Part shown: positions 42,803 through 54,971 of the stretch, piece after piece
Numbering within the stretch: the first letter of the stretch is position 1
Layout of the letters: each line of letters starts with the position of its first letter
Origin: Candidatus Allochristensenella caecavium
GTDB lineage: Bacteria > Bacillota > Clostridia > Christensenellales > QAND01
Assembly (NCBI GenBank): GCA_904397865.1
Contig: CAJFOS010000011.1
Span: forward strand, 124,001 to 188,000
DNA length: 64,000 bases
Direction: 5' to 3'
The notes under the pieces: generated by a model
Databases searched by the model: none
Seen by the model: the letters and a program-made list of their open reading frames with translations, nothing else
Told to the model about the DNA's origin: nothing
Made by a program: the position numbers and the translations under genes

Positions 42803-43417
42803 ATGCAGGCAATTACCTGGATGGAATATGTGGGCATGGCCGCGTTTGCCTTTTCCGGCGCGCAGGTGGCCATTGCCCGGCGGATGGATTTATTCGGCGT
42901 TATCGTCCTGGCGGCCGTGACGGCGATAGGCGGCGGTATGATGCGGGACGCGATTGTTTATCAAATCGTTCCATCCTGTCTATTCCGTCCATCTTATTGG
43001 GCCGTCATTTTAGCGACGGCGCTGTTTGCTTTTTTGTGGTCCGGCCGGCGGCAACCGCTTTGGTTCATCATGCTGTGCGATTCCATTGGCCTGGCCGCCT
43101 TTGTTGTAGGCACGGGGCTGCATATGCTGGAAGTACATTACTCACTGGGACCATTTCTTTTTGGTACGCTGATTACAGGCGTCGGCGGGGGCATGATTCG
43201 CGACCTGCTGGCCCATTCCATGCCCGTCATCCTGCGCGAGGATATTTATGCGGGCGCGGCCCTGTTGGGGGCAGGGCTGCTTTGGTCGCTTTATGCGCCC
43301 ATCGGCAAGACAGCCAGCTGTTTTATCGCATTGGGTTTCATTATTGTGCTTCGCATGGCCAGCTGGCACTGGCACTGGCATTTTCCCATCGCCGGCAAAC
43401 GTGAGCCGCTTCCATAA
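42803..43417 (+). CDS. Glycine-transporter-family (UPF0126/TRIC-like) membrane protein
   Basis: A 204-residue protein with about seven helices and an internal repeat, each half carrying the family motif: AVTAIGGGMMRDAI and ITGVGGGMIRDLL. The Pfam domain is named Gly_transporter because members are often controlled by glycine riboswitches, exactly as seen here. It is most likely a glycine exporter or importer; an ON-switch points to export or use under excess. ATG at 42803 follows a GGGGG site. The frame is open upstream through the riboswitch but that is not coding. Confidence 0.92.
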   Translation: MQAITWMEYVGMAAFAFSGAQVAIARRMDLFGVIVLAAVTAIGGGMMRDAIVYQIVPSCLFRPSYWAVILATALFAFLWSGRRQPLWFIMLCDSIGLAAFVVGTGLHMLEVHYSLGPFLFGTLITGVGGGMIRDLLAHSMPVILREDIYAGAALLGAGLLWSLYAPIGKTASCFIALGFIIVLRMASWHWHWHFPIAGKREPLP

Positions 43418-43429
43418 TGGTGCAACCAA

Positions 43430-43461
43430 AAAAAGGAGCGATTTTCAAATCGCTCCTTTTT
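43430..43461. terminator. Bidirectional terminator
   Basis: AAAAAGGAGCGATTT pairs with AAATCGCTCCTTTTT. Confidence 0.88.
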
Positions 43462-43472
43462 CATTCGCTTTT

Positions 43473-44708
43473 TTACTTCTCTGGCGAAGCCGTTTGTGCT
43501 GAAGCGCTGCGCGGCTTCACCGGCGGCACCAGCCACGGCACATGTACATGGGTCGGAACAACTTGCGCCTGCACCTGCTCGGCTTCGCGTTCCAGCAAGC
43601 CGGAAACGCTGCAAATCATCAATAGCAGGAAAGCTGTCTGTGGAATAAAGATGGTCACATCAAATAAACCGTGCAGCATAAGCGCCATCGTCACGCCATA
43701 AACCAACGCCATCAAATCGTGGTCCTTTTCCTTGCGATGCAACTTATACACCGCGATATGATTGCCCACAAAATAGGTAGCCAGCAACGCCGTTCCCAGC
43801 AAACCCGATGTCAACAACAGTTCCAACAGCAGATTGTGCGCATGCACCTCCGGAAATCCAAAGGAAACCTGGGCCGCAATATGCCCATAAGACCACGCGC
43901 CATATCCAATCACCGGGCTTTTGACAAAGCCTTCAATCCCCGTTTTCCAAATCAACTGACGGACATCCATCGACTGGTCGTTCGTATTCAAACGGAACAA
44001 TTCCGGGAACGCCAGCATCACTGCCCCAAGAATCGCACACCCTATCATACAATACAGAAACGCCTTGGTCCGGCGCATCAGCAATACCAAAATCAACGAA
44101 CTTGCAATTGCCGTTACCATGGCCGCACGGCTGTTGGACAAATACAGCCCCACCACGCATGCCAGCAGCGCCGCGGCATATAAGGGCCGCTGCGGCTGCC
44201 CGCTAACCCACAAATACAAGGCAATCAACGCGATAAATTCCATCATCATCGCATAATAATTCGGATTGGAATACACCGACATGCACCGATATCCAGGCAC
44301 ATCCGCATACAACACCAACTGCACCAGCGCCACGGCCAGCGTCAGCAGCGCCCCCCAACAGCAGGCATGCAACACGCCAAAGAGCAGGTCCTTGGTCATC
44401 ACCACCCGCAAATAAACGGCCACGGCCATCGCCGCGGTCAACGCACACGCCACCGCAATGCTTTCCACACGGCCGTTCACGATACTGACCGCCAAGGTCA
44501 ACACACAGAATGCAGCCAAAAAGCCTACATACGGCACCTGTGCCATCTTGCGCATCAAGGCCCGGTCGGATAACACCCGCCATAAAAAGCAAGCCACCGG
44601 CACTACACACATATAAACAGGCAAAAACAAGGACGCCGTTATCGCCGCTATGACGACCCCGTCCTTGCTCATCCTATATTTTGCTTTTGCATCCTTCATT
44701 TCAGGCAA
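43473..44708 (-). CDS. O-antigen ligase-like polysaccharide polymerase/ligase
   Basis: A polytopic protein of about 411 residues and some 11-12 helices, of the Wzy/WaaL (O-antigen ligase) group. The characteristic large loop contains GYGAWSYGHIAAQVSFGFPEVHAHNLLLELLLTSG, where the 'HAHN' His is conserved. In a Gram-positive cell it would link or polymerise a surface glycan. Start uncertain: TTG at 44708 fits the GGAGG site best, with ATG at 44699 as alternative. Monocistronic, no glycosyltransferase genes nearby. Confidence 0.85.
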   Translation of the reverse strand: MPEMKDAKAKYRMSKDGVVIAAITASLFLPVYMCVVPVACFLWRVLSDRALMRKMAQVPYVGFLAAFCVLTLAVSIVNGRVESIAVACALTAAMAVAVYLRVVMTKDLLFGVLHACCWGALLTLAVALVQLVLYADVPGYRCMSVYSNPNYYAMMMEFIALIALYLWVSGQPQRPLYAAALLACVVGLYLSNSRAAMVTAIASSLILVLLMRRTKAFLYCMIGCAILGAVMLAFPELFRLNTNDQSMDVRQLIWKTGIEGFVKSPVIGYGAWSYGHIAAQVSFGFPEVHAHNLLLELLLTSGLLGTALLATYFVGNHIAVYKLHRKEKDHDLMALVYGVTMALMLHGLFDVTIFIPQTAFLLLMICSVSGLLEREAEQVQAQVVPTHVHVPWLVPPVKPRSASAQTASPEK

Positions 44709-44857
44709 GGAATCAACCTCCCCTACAATCAAACGCAACTATACACTTTCCCACGCGCGCTGTCAAATCATTCTATCAATTTTATTTTCTATTTATGAAA
44801 TGTGTGCACATTTTGTGCTTATCGTTATTTTGTTTTCTTTTTCATTCTTTTGTATTC

Positions 44858-45664
44858 TTATTCATTCACTTCGAAATCGGTTGTCGCATGCCCCTCGGAC
44901 TGATAGGCCGCTATGAGGCCGCGCGCCGTATCCCCCTGCATCCACTGCACAAATGTCTGCGCTGCGGTGGGTTCTTCTTGCCCTTCCTCAGCTGGTTTTC
45001 CCAGGATATAATACTGTTCCATGATGCCGGGCAGCTTAGAATTGAGCACCTTCAGCCCTTCATATTGCGCGCCATATTGCGCCCATGTTTGCCGCGTCAC
45101 CAGCGTATATGCACCCTGTTCGCTGGCTGTCTGCAACAGCGCTTGTCCATCATCGCCCGCCGCCAAGTAGCGTTCGGCATCCGGCGTGGTCTGGGCAATG
45201 CTCCATAGCGCCGCCTCCTGCGTCTGCAACTCCGTTCCTTCCGGCGCATGGACAAACGACGCCCCTGTCAGTGCGATGTGCTTAAGTACGTCCGCAGCAG
45301 AATATTGCGTCAGATATGAGACGCACGACAAATCCTTTTCAGGCCCCACAAACAACAGTGTGTCATAGAACAATGCACGACCCGTCCACGTGCCGTTGTT
45401 CAGCGGCTCTGCCGCCGTATCCGTTACAACCAGCGCCGCGTCAAACTGACTGTCCGCCAGCGCCTTAGTGATTTGCTCTTCGTTCTTTTTATTTGCGCTT
45501 ACCTTATATCCGGTCTCCTGTTCAAAGGCTTGGCAAAGCTGCGTAAACAAATCCGTCTGCGCAAACGATTCATTCACCAATACCCGTGCAGTGTTTCCGC
45601 CGCACCCCGCCAACATAACCGCCAGGGCCAGCGTGCCCAGGCATAGAAGCACCCGTTTTTTCAT
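44858..45664 (-). CDS. Orphan oxyanion-binding lipoprotein, TupA/ModA-like
   Basis: A 268-residue lipoprotein (lipobox VMLAGC) of the ABC-type tungstate/molybdate binding fold: FEQETGYKV near the N-terminus, a DAALVV segment, FVGPEKDLS, and YTLVTRQTW before the last third are in the usual order. TupA proteins bind tungstate for Mo/W enzymes, which would fit the molybdopterin genes 8 kb away. No permease or ATPase gene is adjacent, which is unusual. Phosphate or another oxyanion is possible. Confidence 0.82.
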   Translation of the reverse strand: MKKRVLLCLGTLALAVMLAGCGGNTARVLVNESFAQTDLFTQLCQAFEQETGYKVSANKKNEEQITKALADSQFDAALVVTDTAAEPLNNGTWTGRALFYDTLLFVGPEKDLSCVSYLTQYSAADVLKHIALTGASFVHAPEGTELQTQEAALWSIAQTTPDAERYLAAGDDGQALLQTASEQGAYTLVTRQTWAQYGAQYEGLKVLNSKLPGIMEQYYILGKPAEEGQEEPTAAQTFVQWMQGDTARGLIAAYQSEGHATTDFEVNE

Positions 45665-45790
45665 GGGGAATCCTCCTGTCGGTTTCCATACGTATTCGTA
45701 TTATAGCATAAATCCACGCAGATTGCCTTTCTTCTGTCCCCGTTCTTATGATACACTTCTTTTATACTATAACAATCGGAGGGGTCTTCC

Positions 45791-46960
45791 ATGGACCTGA
45801 AGGAAAAAGCGCTGGCCCTGCACGCTCAATGGCAGGGAAAGTTTGAAATCACGCCTCGGGCGCCTTTGCATACGCGTGAGGATTTGAGTCTGGCCTACAC
45901 GCCTGGCGTGGCGGAACCGTGTTTGAAAATTCGCGACTGCATCGATGATAGCTATCGCTATACGCGGCGCGGCAACCTAGTCGCCGTCATCACCGATGGC
46001 ACCGCCATTCTTGGACTGGGGGATATCGGCCCGGAGGCCGGCATGCCGGTGATGGAAGGAAAATGCGTCCTGTTTAAGGCACTGGCGGGCGTCGATGCGG
46101 TGCCGCTTTGCCTGAAAACCAAGGATGTGGATGAGATTGTACGCACCATCGTCCTTCTCTCGGGCAGTTTTGGCGGTATCAACCTGGAGGATATCAGCGC
46201 ACCGCGTTGTTTTGAAATCGAACGTAAACTCAAAGAACAACTGAAGATTCCTGTCTTTCATGATGACCAGCATGGAACGGCAGTGGTCGTATTGGCTGCC
46301 CTGCTCAATGCACTGCGCGTGGTGGGAAAATCCCTCAGCCAGGTGCGCGTGTGCTTTTCCGGCGCAGGGGCAGCCGGCATCGCGATTGCCCGTCTGCTGC
46401 TGGCCGGAGGATTGAAGGCGTTTATCATGGTGGATAAGGACGGCATCGTCTATCCCGGACGCCCGGGCATGTCCAAAGACCTGGCAGAGATGGCCGCTTT
46501 ATCCGAGGCAAGTACGGCCGGTACCATTGCAGATGCGCTGGTGGGGGCGGATGTGTTCATCGGCGTATCTGCCCCCAATATTGTCACGCCGGACATGATA
46601 CGCACCATGCGGCCGGGTGCCGTCGTATTTTCCATGGCCAATCCGGTGCCGGAAATCATGCCGCCGCTGGCGTTGGAAGCCGGGGCGGCCGTGGTGGGCA
46701 GCGGGCGCAGTGATTTTGCCAACCAAATCAACAACGTGCTGGTTTTCCCCGGCATGTTCCGCGGCGCGCTGGACGTACGCGCCAGCGATATCAACGAGCC
46801 CATGAAGCTGGCCGCCGCGCAGGCGCTGGCGGATTTGATTGCGCCGCATGAGCTATCGGATACATGTATCATCCCCGACGCGCTCGACCCCCGTGTCGCG
46901 CCTGCCATTGCCAAAGCTGTAGCGCAGGCGGCGCGGGAAAGCGGCGTCGCGCGTATATGA
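45791..46960 (+). CDS. Malic enzyme, NAD(P)-dependent, short bacterial type
   Basis: It decarboxylates malate to pyruvate and CO2. At 389 residues it is the short form without the phosphotransacetylase domain. Catalytic Tyr is in SLAYTPGVAEPC, metal-binding residues in FHDDQHGTA, and the Rossmann fold in VCFSGAGAAGIAIARLL. ATG at 45791 follows CGGAGGGG. It ties C4-acid metabolism to pyruvate and is monocistronic, near LemA. Confidence 0.94.
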   Translation: MDLKEKALALHAQWQGKFEITPRAPLHTREDLSLAYTPGVAEPCLKIRDCIDDSYRYTRRGNLVAVITDGTAILGLGDIGPEAGMPVMEGKCVLFKALAGVDAVPLCLKTKDVDEIVRTIVLLSGSFGGINLEDISAPRCFEIERKLKEQLKIPVFHDDQHGTAVVVLAALLNALRVVGKSLSQVRVCFSGAGAAGIAIARLLLAGGLKAFIMVDKDGIVYPGRPGMSKDLAEMAALSEASTAGTIADALVGADVFIGVSAPNIVTPDMIRTMRPGAVVFSMANPVPEIMPPLALEAGAAVVGSGRSDFANQINNVLVFPGMFRGALDVRASDINEPMKLAAAQALADLIAPHELSDTCIIPDALDPRVAPAIAKAVAQAARESGVARI

Positions 46961-46964
46961 AAAA

Positions 46965-47000
46965 CAGAGATTAATCGAGATTAAATGAGATTGAGTGAGC
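46965..47000. repeat. Short imperfect GAGATT direct repeats
   Basis: GAGATT occurs three times within 30 bases (about 46968, 46978, 46988). No gene lies in the 191 bases up to lemA; the repeats are short and may have no role. Confidence 0.4.
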
Positions 47001-47151
47001 ATTTAGGCGATTCTTTTGACCCGAATGTTCGCCTCATATCTCCAGCATGTGACCGGTGTACAGGCATCCTTTGCATTTCTTGCGCCACTATGGCACACTA
47101 TAAACAAGTCGATGACGGGAACCCGGGTTCCTGTCCGGATGGAGGTAAACA

Positions 47152-47724
47152 ATGAAAAAAAGTACTTGGATCACACTGGGTGTGGTTCTGGGTGTTGTGA
47201 TTTTGCTCATCATTTTGATGATGAGCGCTTACAACGGCATGGTAGGTCTGAACGAAACCGTTACCGCAAAGGAATCGGATATTCAGGTTCTTCTGCAACG
47301 GCGTATGGACCTTGTCCCGAATCTGGTCAATACCGTGCAAGGATTCAACATTCAGGAACAGACGATTATTGAAGACATCACCAACGCCCGCGCACAGATG
47401 AGCGGTGCAACCAATTTGGAAGAGCAGGTCGCAGCCAATGATGCCCTTTCCGGTGCGCTGAGCCGGTTGCTTGTCGTGGTAGAAAACTATCCGGAACTGA
47501 AAAGCAACGCCCTGTTCACCCAGCTGATGGATGAACTGGCCGGTACGGAAAACCGCATTTCGGTTGCCCGTCAGGATTACAACACTGCGGTGCAGGCCTA
47601 TAATGCCAAGGTCAAACGCTTCCCCAACAATATTCTGGCTGGCCTGTTTGGCTTCAGCGAAAAACCGTATTTCGAAGCAGACCCGGCCGCCAGTGCGGCG
47701 CCACAGGTTTCCTTTGGACAATAA
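47152..47724 (+). CDS. lemA: LemA family protein
   Basis: A 190-residue membrane-anchored coiled-coil protein. One N-terminal helix (about 5-26) is followed by YNGMVGLNETV, QRRMDLVPNLVNTV and the long helices typical of LemA, ending in ILAGLFGFSEKPYFEAD. LemA proteins are widespread, of unclear function, and often paired with TPM-domain proteins, as here. Ribosome site GGAGG. Confidence 0.95.
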   Translation: MKKSTWITLGVVLGVVILLIILMMSAYNGMVGLNETVTAKESDIQVLLQRRMDLVPNLVNTVQGFNIQEQTIIEDITNARAQMSGATNLEEQVAANDALSGALSRLLVVVENYPELKSNALFTQLMDELAGTENRISVARQDYNTAVQAYNAKVKRFPNNILAGLFGFSEKPYFEADPAASAAPQVSFGQ

Positions 47725-47863
47725 ACGGAATGTGTCGGGCCGGAACAACGCGTTTGTTCCGGCCATCGTTTTTGTCCGTACGCCTCTGCACGGGCGCATT
47801 CGAACCTGCCCGGCCCGTTTGAGGCCGGCGATGGATTCCCCTTCTGAAATGAGGAATTGAACC

Positions 47864-48688
47864 ATGAAACCAAAACGTTGGCGCGTTGGCGCCTTCCTGA
47901 TACTCTTTAGCGGCCTCACCATGCTGGCGCCGGCCGCTTATGCGGATACGGCCGTCGTACCGCCCAGTTCGCTTGGCTATGTCAATGACGCGGCCGGCCT
48001 TTTGCAGGAGCAGACCATTTCCCAAATCGTCGGTTCCTCTACAGCCCTGGCTGAGCAAGCGGACGGCGCGCAGATTGCCGTTGTCACCGTGCCCAGCACC
48101 AATGGGGTTGAACCGGTGGATTATGCGCTGCAAGTGCTCCGTCAATGGGGCGTGGGCAGCGCTGAAAAAAACAACGGTGTTGTGCTGTTGTTATCCATGG
48201 ACCCTCGCGAAATTCAAATCAGTGTCGGCTATGGCCTGGAAGGCCGGTTGAACGACGGCAAATGCGGGCGCATCCTGGATACCTATGCCATGCCGTCTCT
48301 GCGGGAGGGCGATTATGATACCGGCATCCTGCAAACCTATAAAGCGATTTTTACTGAAGTATGTGAAGAATATGGCTTGGACGCCGACCAGGTTTATACA
48401 GATATGTATGTGGATACGTCCGAGCTGGAAAGTAACGGCACGTCCACCGGGTCCATCATCGGCACCATCTTTGCCATCATCTTTGTTCTCATCCTCATCG
48501 GCGCCTTTTCGGGCCGTGGCCGCGGAGGCGGCGGAGGCGGATGGGCCTCCTGGTGGATGCTTGGCAATATGATGGGACGCGGTTCCCACCACAATGGCGG
48601 CTTCGGCGGCGGTTTTGGCGGCGGAGGCGGCTTTGGTGGATTTGGGGGCGGCAGCGGAGGCGGCGGGGGCGCCGGCCGCGGCTTCTAA
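47864..48688 (+). CDS. TPM domain protein with Gly-rich C-terminus (YgcG-like)
   Basis: A 274-residue exported protein: signal peptide (about 1-27), a TPM domain (VNDAAGLLQEQT ... GVVLLLSMDPREIQISVGYGLEG), one membrane helix (about 202-222) and a tail of some 50 residues that is nearly all Gly with Phe, Ser and Arg. Paired with lemA by an interval of 139 bases. Family role is suggested in photosystem repair or membrane quality control in other organisms, not established here. Confidence 0.93.
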   Translation: MKPKRWRVGAFLILFSGLTMLAPAAYADTAVVPPSSLGYVNDAAGLLQEQTISQIVGSSTALAEQADGAQIAVVTVPSTNGVEPVDYALQVLRQWGVGSAEKNNGVVLLLSMDPREIQISVGYGLEGRLNDGKCGRILDTYAMPSLREGDYDTGILQTYKAIFTEVCEEYGLDADQVYTDMYVDTSELESNGTSTGSIIGTIFAIIFVLILIGAFSGRGRGGGGGGWASWWMLGNMMGRGSHHNGGFGGGFGGGGGFGGFGGGSGGGGGAGRGF

Positions 48689-48713
48689 CGCGTCTATACG
48701 ACCATGCGCATAC

Positions 48714-48747
48714 AAAAAAGAGGGCGGATGCTTCCGTCCTCTTTTTT
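48714..48747. terminator. Bidirectional terminator between the TPM gene and gyrA
   Basis: AAAAAAGAGG and CCTCTTTTTT flank an inner CGG/CCG stem. Confidence 0.85.
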
Positions 48748-48780
48748 CATTTTTCTATCCACCTGCCGCTGTACAGCCGC

Positions 48781-51273
48781 CTATTCCTGTTCTTCTGCGG
48801 TTTCGGACGCTTCGCTTTCCGCATCCGTACGCGGTTCTTCTTCCGCCGCAGCTACGATTTCCACCGCTGCCACACGGCTTCCGTCCTCCACGCGCATCAA
48901 CTTAACGCCTTGTGTCAACCGGCCGATGACCGATACCTGTTCGCATGCAAAGCGAATCAGCGTACCATCCCGGTCAATCAGCACGATATCCTCTTCGCCC
49001 TGCACCGCCTTCAATCCGGCGACCTCGCCCGTCTTCTCCGTTACGGCCAGCGTCTTAACGCCCTTGCCGCCGCGAATCTGCAGCGGGTATTCGCTCAATT
49101 CCGTCCGTTTTCCATAACCGTTTTCGCTGATAGTCAGCATATACGGCTTATTTGCGCATTGCACATCGACCACTTCATCGTCTGCGCCCAGCAAAATGGA
49201 ACGTACGCCGTATGCCGTACGGCCCATGGGGCGGATATCCTTTTCGTGGAAGCGGATGCTCATTCCCTTGCGCGTACCGACGATAATCTGGTCTTCTCCG
49301 CTGGTCATAAAGACGGAGGTCAACTCATCCTCCTCACGCACGCCCATGGCAATCAAACCGTTCTGCCGGATGTTTTCATATTCGCTCAGCGCCGTCTTTT
49401 TGATGGAACCGCCGCGCGTCGCCATTACCAGATACTTGCCCTGCTGTTCGGGTTCCACCGGGAAAGCCGCTGTAATCTTTTCTCCGGCCTGCAAACGCAG
49501 CAGGTTGACAATGGCCGTCCCTTTGGCCTGGCGGCCCGCTTCAGGGATTTCATAGCATTTGAGACGAAATACGCGGCCATGATTGGTAAAGAACAGAATC
49601 GGCGTATGCGTGCTGGTGAAGAAAAGCGTCTCCACAAAATCCTCTTCACGCGTGGTCAGCCCCGCGACGCCGCGCCCGCCGCGATGTTGGCTGCGATATG
49701 TATCGGCCGGCAGGCGCTTGACGTAGCCGAAGTGCGTCAGCGTTACGCACATATCCTGCTGTTCAATCAGGTCCTCCATGTCCACATCGCCTTCAATGGG
49801 CAGAATCTGCGTGCGGCGTTCATCGCTGTACTGGTCGCGCACCTGCACCAGTTCTTCTTTGATGATATGCATCAGCAAGCCCTCATCGCTGAGAATCTGT
49901 TGGAAATACGCAATCTGTTTTTCCAGTTCGTTCAATTCCGCCTGCAGCTTATCTGCTTCCAGCGCCGTCAAGCGGCGCAGGCGCATATCCAGAATGGCTT
50001 GTGCCTGTTTTTCGGAAAAATCAAACGTTTCAATCAAACGCCGCCGTGCATCCGCGTCATCTTTGGAGGAACGGATGATGCGTATCACTTCATCAATGTG
50101 GTCCAGCGCCTTGAGCAGGCCGTGCAAAATGTGTGCGCGCGCCTGAGCGCGTTCCAAATCGTACCGCGTCCGGCGGAGCACCACATCTTTTCTGTGTTCG
50201 ACAAAATAACCAATCGCGTGTTTGAGCGAAAGCACACGCGGTTCACCGTCGACCAGCGCAATCATAATCACGCCGAACGTGTCCTGCATCTGCGTGTGTT
50301 TATACAGGTTGTTCAGCACCACATGCGCGTTCGCATCGCGTTTGAGTTCAATGACGATGCGCATGCCGTTACGGTCGGATTCATCGCGCAGGTCGGAAAT
50401 GCCTTCCAGACGTTTTTCGTGCACCAGTTCCGCAATCTTTTCCACCAAACGCGCTTTGTTTACCTGGTAAGGAATTTCCGTCACCACGATGCGCTGACGA
50501 TTCTGCCCGAATTCTTCAATTTCCGCCTTGGCGCGCACCACAATGCGTCCGCGTCCGGTCGTATAAGCCTGCCGGATGCCGGAAAGCCCCATCACCAGGC
50601 CGCCGGTCGGAAAATCCGGACCTTTGATGTATTCCATCAATCCTTCACAATCGATATCCGGGTTGTCAATCTCTGCGATGCAGGCATCGCACACTTCACG
50701 CAGGTTATGCGGCGGAATATTCGTCGCCATGCCCACGGCAATGCCGCCGCTTCCGTTGACCAGCAGGTTGGGAAACTTCGTGGGGAGCACCGTCGGCTGC
50801 AGCAGGCGTTCGTCATAGTTGGGCATCATGTCGACGGTTTCTTTATCCAGTTCACTTAACATTTCATTGGACAGCTTGCTCAGCTTCGCTTCCGTATAAC
50901 GCATCGCCGCCGCGCCATCGCCGTCCACGCTGCCAAAGTTGCCATGCCCTTGCACCAGCATATAGCGCGTGGAAAAATCCTGCGCTAAACGCACCATCGC
51001 ATCATATACGGAAGAATCGCCGTGCGGATGGTATTTCCCCAGCACTTCACCGACTACTGCCGCGCTTTTGCGGTATGGTTTTTCCGCCGTCAGTCCCATT
51101 TCGTGCATGCTGTATAAAATGCGGCGATGAACGGGCTTCAACCCGTCGCGCACGTCCGGCAATGCACGGTTGATGATAACGGCCATCGCATAGGAGATGA
51201 AGCTCGTCTTCATCTCGTGTTCCAGGTTGATATCGGTAATCCGGCCAAAACCGTTGTTGGTCTGTTCGTCCAA
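48781..51273 (-). CDS. gyrA: DNA gyrase subunit A
   Basis: The DNA-breaking and wrapping subunit of gyrase, 830 residues. The catalytic Tyr lies in [11 protein letters not shown], the breakage-reunion core begins [13 protein letters not shown], and the C-terminal beta-pinwheel carries the GyrA-box QHRGGRGV, so it is gyrase rather than topoisomerase IV. It ends in an acidic Glu-rich tail. Located 52 bases after gyrB. Confidence 0.98.
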   Translation of the reverse strand: MDEQTNNGFGRITDINLEHEMKTSFISYAMAVIINRALPDVRDGLKPVHRRILYSMHEMGLTAEKPYRKSAAVVGEVLGKYHPHGDSSVYDAMVRLAQDFSTRYMLVQGHGNFGSVDGDGAAAMRYTEAKLSKLSNEMLSELDKETVDMMPNYDERLLQPTVLPTKFPNLLVNGSGGIAVGMATNIPPHNLREVCDACIAEIDNPDIDCEGLMEYIKGPDFPTGGLVMGLSGIRQAYTTGRGRIVVRAKAEIEEFGQNRQRIVVTEIPYQVNKARLVEKIAELVHEKRLEGISDLRDESDRNGMRIVIELKRDANAHVVLNNLYKHTQMQDTFGVIMIALVDGEPRVLSLKHAIGYFVEHRKDVVLRRTRYDLERAQARAHILHGLLKALDHIDEVIRIIRSSKDDADARRRLIETFDFSEKQAQAILDMRLRRLTALEADKLQAELNELEKQIAYFQQILSDEGLLMHIIKEELVQVRDQYSDERRTQILPIEGDVDMEDLIEQQDMCVTLTHFGYVKRLPADTYRSQHRGGRGVAGLTTREEDFVETLFFTSTHTPILFFTNHGRVFRLKCYEIPEAGRQAKGTAIVNLLRLQAGEKITAAFPVEPEQQGKYLVMATRGGSIKKTALSEYENIRQNGLIAMGVREEDELTSVFMTSGEDQIIVGTRKGMSIRFHEKDIRPMGRTAYGVRSILLGADDEVVDVQCANKPYMLTISENGYGKRTELSEYPLQIRGGKGVKTLAVTEKTGEVAGLKAVQGEEDIVLIDRDGTLIRFACEQVSVIGRLTQGVKLMRVEDGSRVAAVEIVAAAEEEPRTDAESEASETAEEQE

Positions 51274-51325
51274 AATTCTGCACCTCTCTGCTCTTTATCC
51301 ATCCCCGGGCCAATTGGCCCGCCGC

Positions 51326-53353
<2,028 letters not shown>

Positions 53354-53363
53354 TTACTGTTTA

Positions 53364-53627
53364 TCAAAGCCCCATCCCGCGTTCTACACACCGCTTGGCC
53401 AGCGTTGCAGCGGAAATGGGCGAGGCATATACGCGCGCATTCTCCCGTTCATGCGCCACCACCACATAACTCTTGACGCTCTCGTCCAGCAAAACCATAC
53501 GGCCCTGCTCTTCCATCTGCATCAAGAACTTGCGGGTGTGTGGCGCCTGCCCAGCTGTCTGCACGTCCATAATCATGACAATGTCCTTGCTGTAAACGGC
53601 TTCATCGCCGCCCAAGTGCAGGATCAT
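53364..53627 (-). CDS. remB: DUF370 protein, RemB/YaaB-type
   Basis: An 87-residue protein of the DUF370 family, which in Bacillus subtilis lies in the same recF-yaaB-gyrB position; the relative RemA activates biofilm matrix genes. It reads MILHLGGDEAVYSKDIVMIMD and SYVVVAHERENARVYASPISAATLAKR. Very AT-rich DNA upstream (53640-53700) likely holds its promoter. Confidence 0.9.
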   Translation of the reverse strand: MILHLGGDEAVYSKDIVMIMDVQTAGQAPHTRKFLMQMEEQGRMVLLDESVKSYVVVAHERENARVYASPISAATLAKRCVERGMGL

Positions 53628-53720
53628 TTTTCCGTTTCTCCTTTATTAGTACATACTATATTTTTTATATTATATACTATATTATAATATACAAACAAGG
53701 TTTCAGTCCGTTTTTGTGTA

Positions 53721-53759
53721 TAAAAAAGCGTCCCTCGGCACATCTGCCGTAGGACGCTT
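53721..53759 (-). terminator. Terminator overlapping the recF stop codon
   Basis: AAGCGTCC (53726-53733) pairs with GGACGCTT (53752-53759) with an inner CGGCA/TGCCG stem; T6 follows on the minus strand. It separates recF from remB-gyrBA. Confidence 0.8.
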
Positions 53760-54841
53760 CATTTTTGTCGTTCGACCTGCCCCTTCCTCACCTGATAAAG
53801 GCTGGCGCACTCAAGAATCCGCGGCGGTTCCGTCGCCGTTGTCAAAAGTGCCTGTCCATGAATCCGGCTCAGCAGGGCATGCTGGCGCTTGCTGTCCAGT
53901 TCGGAAAACACATCATCCAGCATCAACACCGGCGCCTGTCCCATCTCCTTTTGCATCTGTTCCGCGCCCGCCAGCTTGAGCGACAGCGCCGCCGTTCGCT
54001 GCTGTCCCTGGGAAGCATAGCTGCGTGCGTCCTTGCCTGCAATCTCCAACAAAATATCATCCCTGTGCGGCCCTGTAAGCGTCACAGCGCGCCGCAAATC
54101 ATCCGTCCGTCCCTTTTGCAGTGCCTGCATCAACGCTGCCTGTAAATCGCTTTGGGCGGCCTCAATTTGCGTCTTATACTTAACGCACAACGTCTCGCCT
54201 TCCGCCACATCCTGATGCACTTGGGCAGCCAACGGCGCCAGCGCCTGCACAAATTCCATCCGGTCCCGAATCACCTGTGCACCGTATTCGCTCAGCGTCA
54301 CATCAAATGCATCCAACATGGCATCCAGGCTGCCCTGCCCGCGTTTAAGCAGTGCATTCCGCTGCGCCAGCGCAGCATTGTATTTGGCCAGCGCCAGAAA
54401 ATACGCCGGCCGCAGCTGGCTGAGCGATGTATCCAAAAAGCGCCTGCGCAGACTAGGCCCACCTTTGACCAACTGCAAATCTTCCGGTGAAAAAAGAATG
54501 CATTGCACATGACCCATCAGTTCGCTCATCCGGCGAATCGGCATGCCGGATACCTGGATGCGCTTGCGTTCATTGTTTTCCAACAGCACTTCTACCGAAC
54601 GCGGGCCATCCCGCCGGGCCACCTGCACATTGGCGTATGCGCTTCTTTCTCCCTGGCGGATTAGTTCCGTTTCATGCGCAGTACGGTGGCTGCGCCCCAA
54701 GCAGCACAAATACACCGCTTCCAGAATATTGGTCTTGCCCTGCGCATTGGCCCCATACAACACGTTTACACCCGGTGACAAGGGAAGGGAAAGCGTCTGA
54801 TAATTGCGGAAATCCCGCAAACGAATCTGTGTAATCTGCAT
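53759..54841 (-). CDS. recF: DNA replication and repair protein RecF
   Basis: An SMC-like ATPase of 360 residues that loads RecA at gaps with RecOR. The Walker A is GANAQGKTNILEAVY, the ABC signature region is YASQGQQRTAALSLKLA and Walker B is VLMLDDVFSELD. It starts MQITQIRLRDFRNYQ. Between it and dnaN there are about 8 kb of other genes, unlike the usual adjacency. Confidence 0.97.
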   Translation of the reverse strand: MQITQIRLRDFRNYQTLSLPLSPGVNVLYGANAQGKTNILEAVYLCCLGRSHRTAHETELIRQGERSAYANVQVARRDGPRSVEVLLENNERKRIQVSGMPIRRMSELMGHVQCILFSPEDLQLVKGGPSLRRRFLDTSLSQLRPAYFLALAKYNAALAQRNALLKRGQGSLDAMLDAFDVTLSEYGAQVIRDRMEFVQALAPLAAQVHQDVAEGETLCVKYKTQIEAAQSDLQAALMQALQKGRTDDLRRAVTLTGPHRDDILLEIAGKDARSYASQGQQRTAALSLKLAGAEQMQKEMGQAPVLMLDDVFSELDSKRQHALLSRIHGQALLTTATEPPRILECASLYQVRKGQVERQK

Positions 54842-54927
54842 GCTTCTCTCCTTTCCCTTTTTTGAATCGCATTTATTGTACCATGGATTTACTACACATC
54901 AAATAACGCCAGGGTGTTTTAAGACAG

Positions 54928-54967
54928 CAAAAAGCGCGCCCCGGTTTTATTTAAAGGCGCGCCTGCT
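54928..54967 (-). terminator. Terminator of the GlpA-type operon
   Basis: GCGCGCC and GGCGCGC form the stem; T5 follows on the minus strand. Confidence 0.7.
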
Positions 54968-54971
54968 GTTT

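Noticed and set aside
48541-50859. 772-residue plus-strand open frame opposite gyrA
   Set aside because: It is the antisense of a clear gyrase gene; its sequence is His/Gln/Phe-rich as in typical shadow frames.
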